Source of the DNA: Scedosporium boydii
Lineage: Eukaryota; Ascomycota; Sordariomycetes; Microascales; Microascaceae
Assembly (NCBI GenBank): GCA_002221725.1
Contig: NJFT01000014.1
Location: 1-64,000 of the forward strand
Direction: 5' to 3'
Length of the DNA: 64,000 bases
Shown piece by piece: positions 24,001-36,200 of this stretch (the stretch's first letter is position 1; each line of letters opens with the position of its first letter). The position numbers and the translations under genes were made by a program. Below the pieces are notes generated by a model. The model worked only from the letters and a program-made list of their open reading frames with translations, was not told the origin of the DNA and searched no databases.

Positions 24001-27000
24001 GCTAGAGCCATCAAGCTCTTTGATCCAAGAATATCCTGGACGGTCAGATCAATTCCCTGGGCTCGAGCCCTGACTCGGAGCTGCATGGCGGTAATAGAGT
24101 CACCCCCTAGACTCAGGAAAGAGCGCCCAAGACTGGGGGTTTGGAGGTTCAAGACCGAGCCGACCAAGGCTTGCAAGACTTGCTCCTCCTGGGTCGATGG
24201 GTGCGTGCGAACATCGCCATCTGAATTTCCTTGGAGTAAGAGCTCGTAGGTTTGCTGGTCCAGTCCTTCCAGCCATTCATTGACAGTTTTCCTATTGATT
24301 TTCCCGTTTGTGTTCAACGGGATGGCCTCGACATTGATCCATACAGAAGGGACCATGTAACTGGGAAGGCGATCTTCCAAATCTTGGCGAATGTTGGAAA
24401 CGTCCACTTCTCCGGTTCCTCCCCTGAGACTTCCCAATGGCACCAGTTTTGTGATACTGCCGTCGAAATGCTCGCTGTCGGTGTCGGTACTGTTGGGTTG
24501 TGTCAAGAGGCGATGGAAGCTTAGGGTGGCCACGAGCTTGTCCTTCAATGGTCCGGCACGAGGAATCCGAGCCACAGCGTGACGAACATCTGAATGTTTT
24601 AGGATGAGATGCTCGATCTCCCCTAACTCAAGACGTTGGCCATGTAGCTTGACCTGATTGTCCTTCCTGCTCACATAGCGCAGGACACCATCCTCATCAT
24701 AGCGGGCGAGGTCACCTGTCTTGTACATGCGACGAGGCTTGTCGTCGCTATCAGCCAACTCCTTCTTAGTGATCCACTCGGGGTCCACGATGTACGAGGC
24801 GGCTGTCTTCACTCTATCATTCAAATAGCCACGGGATACCAAACAGCCTTCGACGACAATTTCTCCCACACACCCAAGAGGAGTAAGCTTGTTGTGGTCG
24901 TGAGGTTCGCAGAGCCACACATGGCATGCCATGGTGTTTCCAAGTCGCGCTGGCGATGTCTCTATAGTTGTGGGAGGTGTTCCAGTGGCGTATATGGTAG
25001 TCTCTGCCGGGCCCCAGATGAGAATAAGTTTCAACTGCTCAGACCATGTCTTGATATTTTCTTCGGTTGGCGCCTCTCCACCTAGCACAAGTGTGCGGAG
25101 TGTAGGGACCGAACCAGGAGAAACCATTTGCGCAACCGTAGGTGTCAAAAACATCCAGTCCGCCTTATATTTCGTGACTGCGCCAGAAAGATCGTTGATC
25201 CGTTCTTCCTCCGAGGGAATGCAGATCGTTGCCCCGCGCTGTAAAGTGGTGAAGATGTCGGCGCAGCTGATGTCAAAGGTGTAGGCGGCAAATTGGAAAA
25301 CCCTGGTGCCCGGGTTGATACCTAAATGGGCTCCATGGGCCCTGGAGCTGGTACATAGATTCCGGTGTTCGACTACTATGCCCTTGGAGCGGCCAGTACT
25401 GCCAGAAGTGAAGAGCACATACACCGCGTTCGAAGGTGTGACCTCCGGTAGTTTGGCCTCCCCCCAGCACATATGATCGCGGGTGGCCTGTTCGTCGACG
25501 ATCATTGTATCGATAACGCCGTTGAATGTCATTTGTTGTTGTCGTGACGTGATCACAAATTTAGCGTTGGTTTCTTGCAAAACCTCCCGACTCCGGCTCA
25601 GTGGTTGGGATATACCTAGCTGAGCTACGGCTCCTCCGGCCTTGACAACACCCATCGCCGCAACAATAGCCCACTTCGACTTTTCAAAGCAGAAGGGAAT
25701 GATATCTTCTTTACCGACCCCCCTTAGTACCAAAGACTTGGCAAGATTCGTGGAAAGATCGTCGAGCTCCTGATATGTCATATCGCCATCCCAGCCCGAA
25801 ATGGCCGTGTCCTGAGGGTGAAGGCGGACCTGCTCAGCAAATACTTCATGAACAGTTGACTCGACACATTGCATGTCATGCTTCTCATTCCAACATTTGA
25901 TCTTTGAAATATCTTCGGGGCAGATCATGTCAATGCCGGAGAGCAGCATAGCAGCGTTCGCCGTGCAGAGTTGCTGGGCGACGTGGCTGAACTGACGGCA
26001 TAATCTTTCCATCTGCCAGGCGTTCAAGACAGTGTCATCGTATCGAGCTTCAACAGTAACTGTTGCATCATCCTCAATGACGCACTCCATTATGACAGCG
26101 TACGAATCAAAGAAACCCTTCAGCAGTTGCTTGTCTTGAACTTCAACCAGGAAATCATCTTGGCTTTTCTTGGAGCCCTCCTGGACCTCAAAGAGGTTAT
26201 TGAACTCTAATGAGCCATATACTTCGGAGCCCAGGCGCCTGAGGGATTGAAGGCCACGATGTTGAAAAGGAATTAGGGAAGCAGAATCTTCTTGGACGCG
26301 GTTCAAAAACTGTCCCACAGATTCGCTATGATCAAGTTGTATCCGGACGGGCACGGTGGTAAAAGTTGGTGCCATCATGTCCTCGATCCCCGCCACAGGA
26401 ACATTGCGACCTGAGAGTGTTTCCCCGTAGACGATATCATTGCTTTCCATGTATCTCGCAGTCTGGCGATCTGAAATTAGAATCACATAGGAAGATAGAG
26501 GGAGGATTGATGCCAACTTACAACCAAGCCCCATGCGGCTCTAAGTATAGTTGCTTTTAAAATGCCGGTTGCCTTATTGTGTGGTATGGTGAATGAGTTG
26601 ATGAGCTCTGAGTTCGGTTGGGCTTGATACGCAGCCGATGGAAGATGTGGGAAACTGGAGAGCGAACCACCGCTCAGCCTTTCACGCCAGAAAGCATCAG
26701 ACTGGCTTGTATCGATATTTGCGAGATAGTGGATGAATTTGGTGAAGGCCGGACCAACTAGGACCGGCTCCCCACGGTAGAGCTTTTCGACGGTAGAGAG
26801 CAGCCGCGCGGCGCTGAATCCATCGTATAAGGCGTGGTGAGAGATCCAGACGAACTTGCGTGATCGAGTGGAGATGGCGTATGAGGCGAGCGGCTGTCCG
26901 TATTCGATACTAGATAGACCGAATTGAGCCAAATAGGTCTTGACGGAACCGTTAATTTCACCCCAGGCCAGTGGTTCATTGAGGACTACTTGGAGAGATT

Positions 27001-27205
27001 CCAACTGTGGTCCTAAAATTATTCTCGTCCTCAGTATCGGGAATATCTCCACTGCCTTCTCCCAGGCTCGTTTAAACGCATCCAAATCGACACATTTCGG
27101 AAGAGTGAATATTCGAGTCGCAATATATGCGCCAGGAACGCGCGTTGAAATTGCCATCAACCCTTCTTGAAGAGGCGTGCAAGGATAAACATCCTGGATC
27201 ATGTC
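21030..27205 (-). other. NRPS module 4 and release: C3-A4-T4-E4-CT
   Basis: C3 starts DVYPCTPLQEG with HHALYDG; an intron (26463-26521) lies in its C-lobe. A4 has FTSGSTGRSKG, FDISCAD and NGKINR, but the A5 block reads LIWGPAE rather than NxYGPxE. Pocket residues read by position: D,I,A,T,V,G,I,I,Y,K. T4 is SLGGDSIT. E4 has HHLVIDLVSW, EGHGREPW and FNYLGQY. The final C-type domain (about 21030-22545) opens DIYPCTPLQQ and carries SHALVDG, in line with fungal CT cyclisation domains. An epimerase directly before CT implies a D residue at position 4. Confidence 0.78.
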
Positions 27206-30200
27206 CTTCTGGACACCACACTCTTCGGCAGCATGACTGACTATCGTGGTAGCGTCTTCGCGGACGAGGGAGAACGGAAGGATTGGTTGGTCGACTTCAG
27301 TTCCATCACATTCCAAACACTTCGCCATTTGGTGTAGACACGGATATCGGAAGATGTCCCCGACCTTAAGGGACTTCCTAGCCCGGCGAGCTGCCGATGA
27401 GAGCGCAATGGCTCGAATGGAGTCCCCGCCCTTTTGTAAAAAGTTGTCATTTGTCCGGATAGACTCTGGGGAAAGACCAAGAACTTCACCCCAGAGAGCC
27501 CGTAGTAGCAGTTCCGATTCCGTCGAGCCAGGTGTCCCGTGATGGTCTTCTTCGACACCTGCGCCTACAAGGCGGTATTGTTCAAGTTGGCTTGGAGAAA
27601 GATTGGCGCCTGCTTGCCGAAGCTTCTTGCGGTCTCTCTTGCCCGTTTGCGTGAGCGGCATTTCTCTCAGGGGGATGAAGAGGGATGGCACCATGTAAGG
27701 CTGCAGGGCGTTGCACAGAGCCAGACGTAGGTCGAACAGGCGACGCTTCTCTTCGGCCGAAAGCTTAATGGACAGCTGAAAGCCTTCCTTTTTCGTTTCC
27801 TTGCTGTTGATAGAGCCCAGATTGATAAAGGCTGCTAAGGCGGACTTGTCCTCGTCCCCGCCTTCATAGATTCTTTCCACGACAACAGCATCAACTGGGA
27901 AGCCGTTCGCCACAATGTGATGTTCGACCTCGCCGCACTCGATTCTTTGGCCGTGAATCTTGACCTGGCTGTCTTTGCGTCCAATATAAAACAAAGTGCC
28001 GTCAGACTCATAACGAACCAGGTCTCCGGTTTTGTATATGCGCATGTCGTCAATGCCCAGCCGTTTCGCGAATTCCGGATTGTCAACGTAGGCCTGAGCC
28101 GTGATGGTGGCATTGTTGTGATAGCCTCTAGTAACGATCGGTCCCTCTACGCAGAGCTCTCCGATGCAGCCAATGGACATCAGTCGGTTGTGATCGCACT
28201 GATCAGTAATCCATGTTCGGCAGCCTAGGCCAACTCCTATGTTCTGAGGCGAGACACCGGGCACCAGGCTTCCCATGGTCGTCAGGACACTGCACTCGGC
28301 CGGTCCGTAGGACTTTTGATAATGTTAGCGGTGTATCGTTACAGAGAAGACGTGGGGTGGATGGACTCACATTCATCAATACTACACGGCGACTCCACCG
28401 TTCGTACAGGTCGGGCCGTATGGCCTCCCCACCAAGGGACAGGTGCGTAAGGTTAGGAACCTCATCCGGTCTGAGTATTGCGGCGGCAGTTGGCACCATG
28501 GTAGCCCAATTGACCTTATACTTGTTAATAGCCCCGGCAAGATTACTGAGTCTTTCTTCCTCTGAAGGAATGCAAACGCACCCCCCTCTCATCAGGGTGA
28601 TGAAGGTGTCTGCGTTGGATATATCGAACCAGTGGGCTGCAAACTGGAGCGTCCTTGTCTTCTCCCCTATTGTCAATCGTGGTGCTTGATAATGCTGCAT
28701 GGAGCAAAAACCCCGATGCTCCACCGTTACGCCCTTTGGCTTTCCTGTTGAACCTGAAGTGAAGACGACGAAGGCTGAATTACCAGGGCGTGTGGAGGAT
28801 CTGACAGGATCTGCGGGAATTGGAAGTCGGTCAACGGTGTTCTGATCTACAATCACAACATTTGGAACGACTCCCGCTAGTAGAGGGGCATGCTGAGGCG
28901 AACAGACGACAATCCTCGCGCCAAGATCACTCAAAATTCCCTCCATCATAGAAGCGGGATATGAGGGATTTAAGTGGGTGTATGCGCCACCTGCCTTCAA
29001 CACAGACAGCATGGCGACGACGTTCCACTTGGACTTCTCGAAGCAGAGACCGATCTTGGTTTCAGGGCCTACTCCCAGGCTTTGAAGGTGGGATGCAAGT
29101 TTAACAGAAACATGATCTAGCTCCCTGTATGTGAAGTCTCCATCCCAGGAACACACAGCGTGAGCACCTGGTCTCTTCTCGGTACGGGCAGCGACGACGT
29201 GATGGATGCAAGCGTTGATTATCTCTGGAAGCTCGCCGTTCCATCCCGTGATTTCGTTCAAATCCCCTGGGTTAACCACGCCAATCTCTCTGAGTCTTGT
29301 GTTCAGATTTACACTACACATCTGCCGAAGCGTAAAGTCGAACTGACGGATGATTCGCTGCATCTGTGTTCTAGGGATGATCGACTGGTCATATTTGGCC
29401 TCCAAGTCGGTGGTACCGTCGTCGCTCATGCAACATGACATTACCAACGGGTAACTGTCAAATTCGTCGAGGTTTCTGGGGACGGCTTCCGTACCATCGA
29501 AATTTTCTTCATTATTATCCGAAGTTGAAGGTTGAATGACGAGCAAGTTTGCAATATTGTCGATCGCGGCACGCGCGGTTTCCCCTTGTGATCGAATGTT
29601 CTGTAACCCAACCTGCTCGAAGGGCATGATAGATGTGGCCTGGCTATGCAAGGTAGAGAGGAATTGCTGGATAGTGGTTTCGTCGGTGACGTCGAGTTCA
29701 ACTCTGACGGGGACAGTGGTGATGGTAGGTCCATTCATAGTTGAGATGCCGGGCACTGGTGCAGTGCGACCAGACAAAGTCACCGCGAAAACAATGTCGT
29801 TGGTTTGGCTGTATTTCGAGATGACGGAGGCCCAAGCCGCGCGAAGGACGGTTGAGGCAGTAATATTTTCCCCCTCGGGAGCAAGGGCCTTCACCTTGAT
29901 CGAAACTCGGCTTCTCAGCGTTTCATGAGTTTTGGCGATAAACCCCATAGGGACCGCCGGGAAGCTTGTTGGGATACCCTTCCCATCTGGGAACTGAGAC
30001 TCCCAAAAGGCCCTCTGCTCACTCGAATCCCTCTCGGCAAGGTACTTGATAAACTCCTTGTATGGGACATGCTTAGGTAGACTTAGGTCATCGGCCAAAG
30101 CACGTTGAACTTGGTCAAACGTGATCGTAGCACTCCATCCATCATATACAGCATGATGGGCAGACCACACAAAGTAACGCTCCTTGGGGTTATTGACCAG

Positions 30201-33200
30201 AGCAAGTCTCAAAAGTGGACCACCGTACGTAATTGGAGTTTTCAGGTCCTCGTCGAGGTACGTGTCGAGGCTCTGATCCGTTTCACACCACTCGAGATCT
30301 CTATCGAGAACCGCTTGCAGTGTCCCGGCGTCATTTGTGTTAACAATCCGCGTGCGGAGGATCGCCTCTGACGCAGCAACCCTGCTCCATGCATTCCTGA
30401 AGCGAGAGGTGTCGAAATCGTTACTCGTCAAGCGGAACACCTTTTGGGCCTTGTATGCACCCCGGCCAAGGCGAGTAGAAAGAGCCATAAGGCCTTCCTG
30501 TAACGGCGTGCAAGGGTAAATGTCGATAACTTTATCGTCATTTACGCCACATTGTTGCGCGACCTCTCTCTTGACACGATGCAGTGACTCGGGGCTTAGA
30601 TGGGAGAGAAGATCAAAAGGCTTGGCCGCTGTTGCGTTTGCGCCTAGTATTCCATTCTCCGCTCCCTTGACAAGGGTTAAGGCCATATCTGACAGCTTCG
30701 ACGACTTGAAAATGTCGGGGACGGTGATTGTCAGATTGCGCATGCGAGCTGCGGCAACCAGCTTCATAGCACCGAATGAATCGCCGCCGATATGGAAGAA
30801 ATCGTCGTTTGCTCCAATGTTTTCGATAGGTCGGCGTAGAACTTCGCTCCAGAGTGCCTGAAGAACCGTCTCAGCTTCCGTCTCGGGCTCTCTCTTCACG
30901 ATATCCTGAAGCGAGTAGCGCGCAATTTGGATTTCGGAGAGGTTCAAGACCGCCTCGCGGATCCGACGGCGGTCAAGCTTTCCGTTTCTAGTTGGGGGGA
31001 TTTTGGAGACTGGGATATACATGGAGGGAATCATGTACTTTGGTAGCCGGCTTTGCAGAGAGCTGCGGAGTGTCGCATGTTGGAGTGATAGCTCGTCACT
31101 GACGTCTAGTATCAGAGACTGGGGATCGGCTGGGGACGCTGAAGCCAGCGTTGATTGCGGGTAACACAAGAATGCAACGAGTGTCAGGCTCTTGGAGTCG
31201 GCCTTGAGCGGTAGCCCATCGACAACCACTACCGCCTTCTTGCCAAGATGAGATTGAACTTGATAATTGATCTCGTCAAGCTCTACACGCTGTCCATTCA
31301 CCTTTATCATCGTGTCCCGTCGACCTTTTTCTTGAAAGTTAGCAAAGAACTTAAGAGGGAACACCCTGCCCCGCGGGAAGGGGAAATAAAGGGGAAAAGT
31401 AAAGAAATAGAACAACGCACCCATAATGCTCAGGGTACCGTCAGAGTTAAACCGACAGATATCGCCGGTTCTATAGAAGCGACGATTTAAACCAGGAGTC
31501 ATCGCTTGCGCCCACTCGGGGTTGTGAACGAAAGCTTTCGATGTGCCTTCCGGGTTGTTTAGGTAGCACCTTGCCAGTTGGGGGCCCTCAAGTAGAAGTT
31601 CTCCAACAGCCCCGAGAGGTACCAATTTGTTGTAGTTGCTTACATCTACAACCCAGGCTCGACTGCCATACGACCTCCCGATGTTAGAGGAGCTGGAATC
31701 GACAGTCAGTGGCGTGCTGACAGTCACCGTGACGGCAGTTTCAGCTGGGCCATAGCCTGAACGGGAGAAGTAAAAAAAAATGACTGATTAGTATCTGGCA
31801 CACAGAATAAGTGGGAGGGAAGCAATGAGCTGAGTCGTCATACCGTTCACCAGATCCCCAACTCCGGCCCAGGTTTCTACCGTGTCTCTGTCCATGGGCT
31901 CCCCGCCGCAGCTAATGAACTTCAAGGACGGAACCCGTTCGGGATGCAATAACTTGAGAACAGTTGTCGTCAGGGCCGCCCAGTTAGCGCGCAATCGCTG
32001 TATGGCACTTCCCGGGTCATTGATCCGTTCGTCTTCTGATGGAATGCACACGCACCCTCCACGCTGCAAGGTCACCAGAACATCGTGATTCGAGACGTCG
32101 TAGGGATAGGCTGCAAACTGGAAGACGCGGGAGTTTTGGTCCAACTTGAAGGGAGGACCTAACAAGTCTGCCATAGTTGACATGGATGAATGCTCAAGGG
32201 CAATAGTCTTAGGTTTCGCAGTTGTCCCCGAAGAAAAGACGACGCATGATAGATTGTACGGCCTCACTTCGGGACATGGAGGCCCATCCTTGGCTGGCAA
32301 CCGACGAGCAAAGTCTGCGTCGATAACCACAAGCTTTTTTACTCGGTCCATCCCCTTGACGAGGTCAGCTGTCTCGGGGCTAACGCAGATCACCGTTGCG
32401 TTGACATCAGCTACGAGATTCTCAAGACGATGACGCGGGTGAGTCGGGTCGAGACCGACGAATGCCCCTCCAGCCTTTGTGATGGAAATCATGGCTATCG
32501 CGGCCCAAGCCGATTTGTGAAACACATAAGGAACGATAATTTCCGGACCGACGCCTACGCTTCGAAGGTAGTGCCCAAGACGAGTCGTCACATCGTCAAG
32601 ATCTTTGTAAGTCCATGAACCGTCCCATGCGCAGATAGCCTCAGCTTCTGGTTGGATGCGCGCATTTTTCTCAATGTCGGTGAACACGAGACGGTTGGAC
32701 GTGGGGAGAGGCTCTCCGTTGCCGTTGAACTCCAGCATTCTGTCGATGTGAAACTGGCTTACCAGCTCTGTCTCTCCAATATCGATGTCGGGATGGTGAA
32801 CGATTGTGCTGAGTGCCTTGTCCAATGCGCTAGCAATACTGCGAACTTGTTCCCTCGTCAAATAATCCGTCCAGAATTGCATCGTGACAGCGAGGGTACT
32901 CTTGAAAAGCCCAACGTCCAGACTCAATGCATACTCGGTCGGGTCGTGAGCTTTAAGGCTCTTAATTGCAATCCCTGAAGCATTTAGCTCGGGAACGTCG
33001 TCATCCCGATGGAAAGACAAGATGGTATTGAATAAGGGACTATTTCCCAAGTCAAGAGAGCGTTGTATGTCAGCCAGTCCGCAATATTGGTGTGGCAGGC
33101 TCTTGATAAAATCTTCAGCGGTTTTCTGGAGCACGTCGGAGAGCTTGCATTCGGAAAGGTCGAGACCGCACACCAGCATGGTCATGAAGGCACCCACTCC

Positions 33201-36200
33201 GTTCTCGATACCGTGCAAACTGGAATCTCGGCCGGATGACAGGTATCCAAAGGAGACCTTGCTTGACTCGGTGTATACTTTCAAGACCATTCCCCAGGCT
33301 ACTTGAAAGAGACTTAGTGGCGTAATATTAGATCGTTCACAGAAGGCCTTCACTTCTTCCGCGGAAAGGCTAATGTCAACTTCGAATTGGCCCACTGTCT
33401 TCCCACCGACGGGGCCTTCGAGGGGGGCCAGTGCTGGAAATAGACATGGCAACTGGCCTTTGAGCTGTTGTCGCCAGAAATCCCTTGCCGTAACATCGGG
33501 TTGGCTTTGGATATACGCGATGTAGTCGCCAAATTTGAAACGTGGCTGTATGGTCAACCCCCCTTCGTAGGCTAGACATAGATCGCGGACAATATTTCCA
33601 ATGGAGCTCCCATCAACTATTGCGTGATTGATGTCCAGTTGGCAGACAAGCTTATCAACAGCGACGCGGCAAATAGTTAGACGATGCGGTGGTTGCTGGC
33701 TGCGGAAGGAAATCGGCTTTTGGCTCTGGAAGGCATAGGCAACATCCCGTTCATCGCAATCCACGACAACAACGTTGGCAGAAACGGATCTGAGAACAAG
33801 TTGATCGAAGACACCATCCTGGGCCGAGCTCTCGACGAAGACTGTCCGAAGAGACGAGTGCCACTGTACCACTCGCGTCCAAGCTTCGGCGATGTGCTGG
33901 GCATCGATAAGGTTGCTCGAGCTGTCGCGGGGCACGATCTCCATTTGATGCCGGTATTCGTAAACTCCGTCGCCAGAGAGGCTCTGACTAACGAGGAGCC
34001 CCTGCTGCATGGGTGAGCAGGGATATATATCCTCGATGTTCTCTAGATCCTGGAAGCCGGACTGGGGAAGTCGATGTTCCAGGAGATTGTTGAGGCCGTC
34101 GTAAGTCATCGACAAGAGGGGAAAGTCAGCCAGGGTGAAATCGATGGGAGCAGTGAGCATGCCCACGACAAGTTTGTTTAATGCCTGTTTCGTAGCCCTG
34201 ATCCACGCTTGGATCCTGTCTTGATGTTTCATGTGCTTGTTGTAGACGAAGGTGTATCGCATCTCGCCGTCTATCACTTCCGCCGTAATCTCTATCAGAG
34301 ACAATCTGTCGACGTTCTTACCGACGTCGTCAGACTGCGGGAGGAACGAAGGGCGGATCTCCTGTCGCAATATTGCCTCGGGACGATCGAGAGCTTGGAA
34401 CTGTCCCAGATAATCGAAGGAAATCTCGATTGAGTTGTGATCCTGGAACTTCTCGGCGGTGCGTTCGTTGTAGAACCGCGAGGCAAAGTATGGACGTCCA
34501 TTACCCGGCACTCTGTGACGGACGTCCTTGACCTTTTTCAGTGTGGTAACCAGGGCATCCTCTGCACCTGTTGTTGCGGTTATGGCTAGAGGATACATCG
34601 CTGTAAACCAGCCGACAGTTTCGGACACGTCCAATGCTGGATCCCAGGGTTCTCTGCCGTGACCCTCGCGAAAGATGGCGGGGAGCTCTCTATCATTAAA
34701 AACTTGAGCAAAAGAGTAGAACAAGCTTGCCAATAAGAAATCCAGAGTCTCAGTACGTAAAGCTCTGTGCGGCTCGCCGCCCAGGAGCAGGGCCGTCGAC
34801 TCCTTGTCCAACGTGAAGATCCCTTCACTGGTTTCAGACAGAGGATTGGGCTTCCCGTGCATGCCCCAATATTGGAAGTCTGGTGAAGGAACTTCGAAAG
34901 GCAGTGCTTCATCCGGATCGCCGTGTTTAGAAGCATGCTCGGCTTGCAGGTCGATCCAATTCTGGAATGGGAACGGGCGCTCCGGCCCAAGAGAACCAGT
35001 GGCGAAGAAAGTCTCTAGATCGCGAAGGAGAATCCTCCACGACACCCAGTCGATAATGGCGTGGTGCCCTACCATGAAAAGGTATTGCTGATTGTCCACA
35101 TCCAGCAAATCGACGGAAAATACAGGCCCTTTTAGCCCCAATGTGCGTTGAGATAACATGCCAACAGATCCTGCATCCTCGATTGATCCTAGATCATGAA
35201 ACTTGAAGCGGTAGGACCCTTCTGCTTGAGATAGAACCCTCTGAGTCCAAACCCCTGATTCCGACGAGAAACGGGCTCTAAGCATCGAGTGCCTCGAGAC
35301 AACGGCATTCAGCCCGGCTTTGATGACTGATCGAGGGATGGTTTTGGTAAGACGGATGAAGAAGCTTTGGTTAAAATGGACCTCCGGTAGCTCCTCGTGT
35401 ACTGAGCGGAGTTTGCTGGCATACATTCGCTGGATCGGGGATAGTTGGAATGGGTGATCGAGCTTTTCGTCATATGAGAAGGTTGATTTCGTCACACGAC
35501 CTGCGCTCAGCGCAAGTTCTGGAATGTTTCTGCTCCTCAGGATGTCCTTGACTGTCACGGAAATTCCAGAGTTCCTGCACTGGGCCATGACTTGCATGGC
35601 ACTTATGCTATCTCCGCCTAGGCCGAGGAATGGTTTGTCAAGTGGAATAAGGTCAGCCGATATGTTTAAAACGCGGCCGAAGATGTCGCGAAGTGTATGA
35701 CCAACCAGGGAGAGTTGGGCATCCTTCGTTTGGATGTCGTCCAATCCAATTAGACTGTGATAGACATCATCGTTCATATCCGCTAGCCAGCTCTGAACAT
35801 ATTTGCGGTCCAACTTGGCTGAGGCCAGGAGAGGCCAGGTTTCAATGACGATCCACATCGACGGAATCATATATTCAGGTACGGATTGCGCAAGATGGTT
35901 CCGAATAGCCTCCGTCTGAGTTTTGACCCCCGAACCGGTCAAGATGTTAAGAAGAGGGTTGGCAGCGCCCGCCTTGGCCTCCTTGGAGAAGTTTTGGAGT
36001 GACAAGACAGCGACGAGTCTGTCTTTACACGGGCCATGCTTTGGTAGGCTTACGGCGATGTGCTTGGCATGTTTGTGCTTAGATATGCTGTGCTCAATCT
36101 CCCCTAACTCGATCCTTAATCCTCGAAGTTTAACCTGCCCCATGGGATGTATTAGTCTCCGTTGCCGAAGCCGTATTCCCGACGTGCCAGAGTATATTAT

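Noticed and set aside
34209..35091. Many open frames on the plus strand opposite the NRPS
   Set aside because: They are antisense shadows of intact NRPS domains and carry no recognisable motifs.
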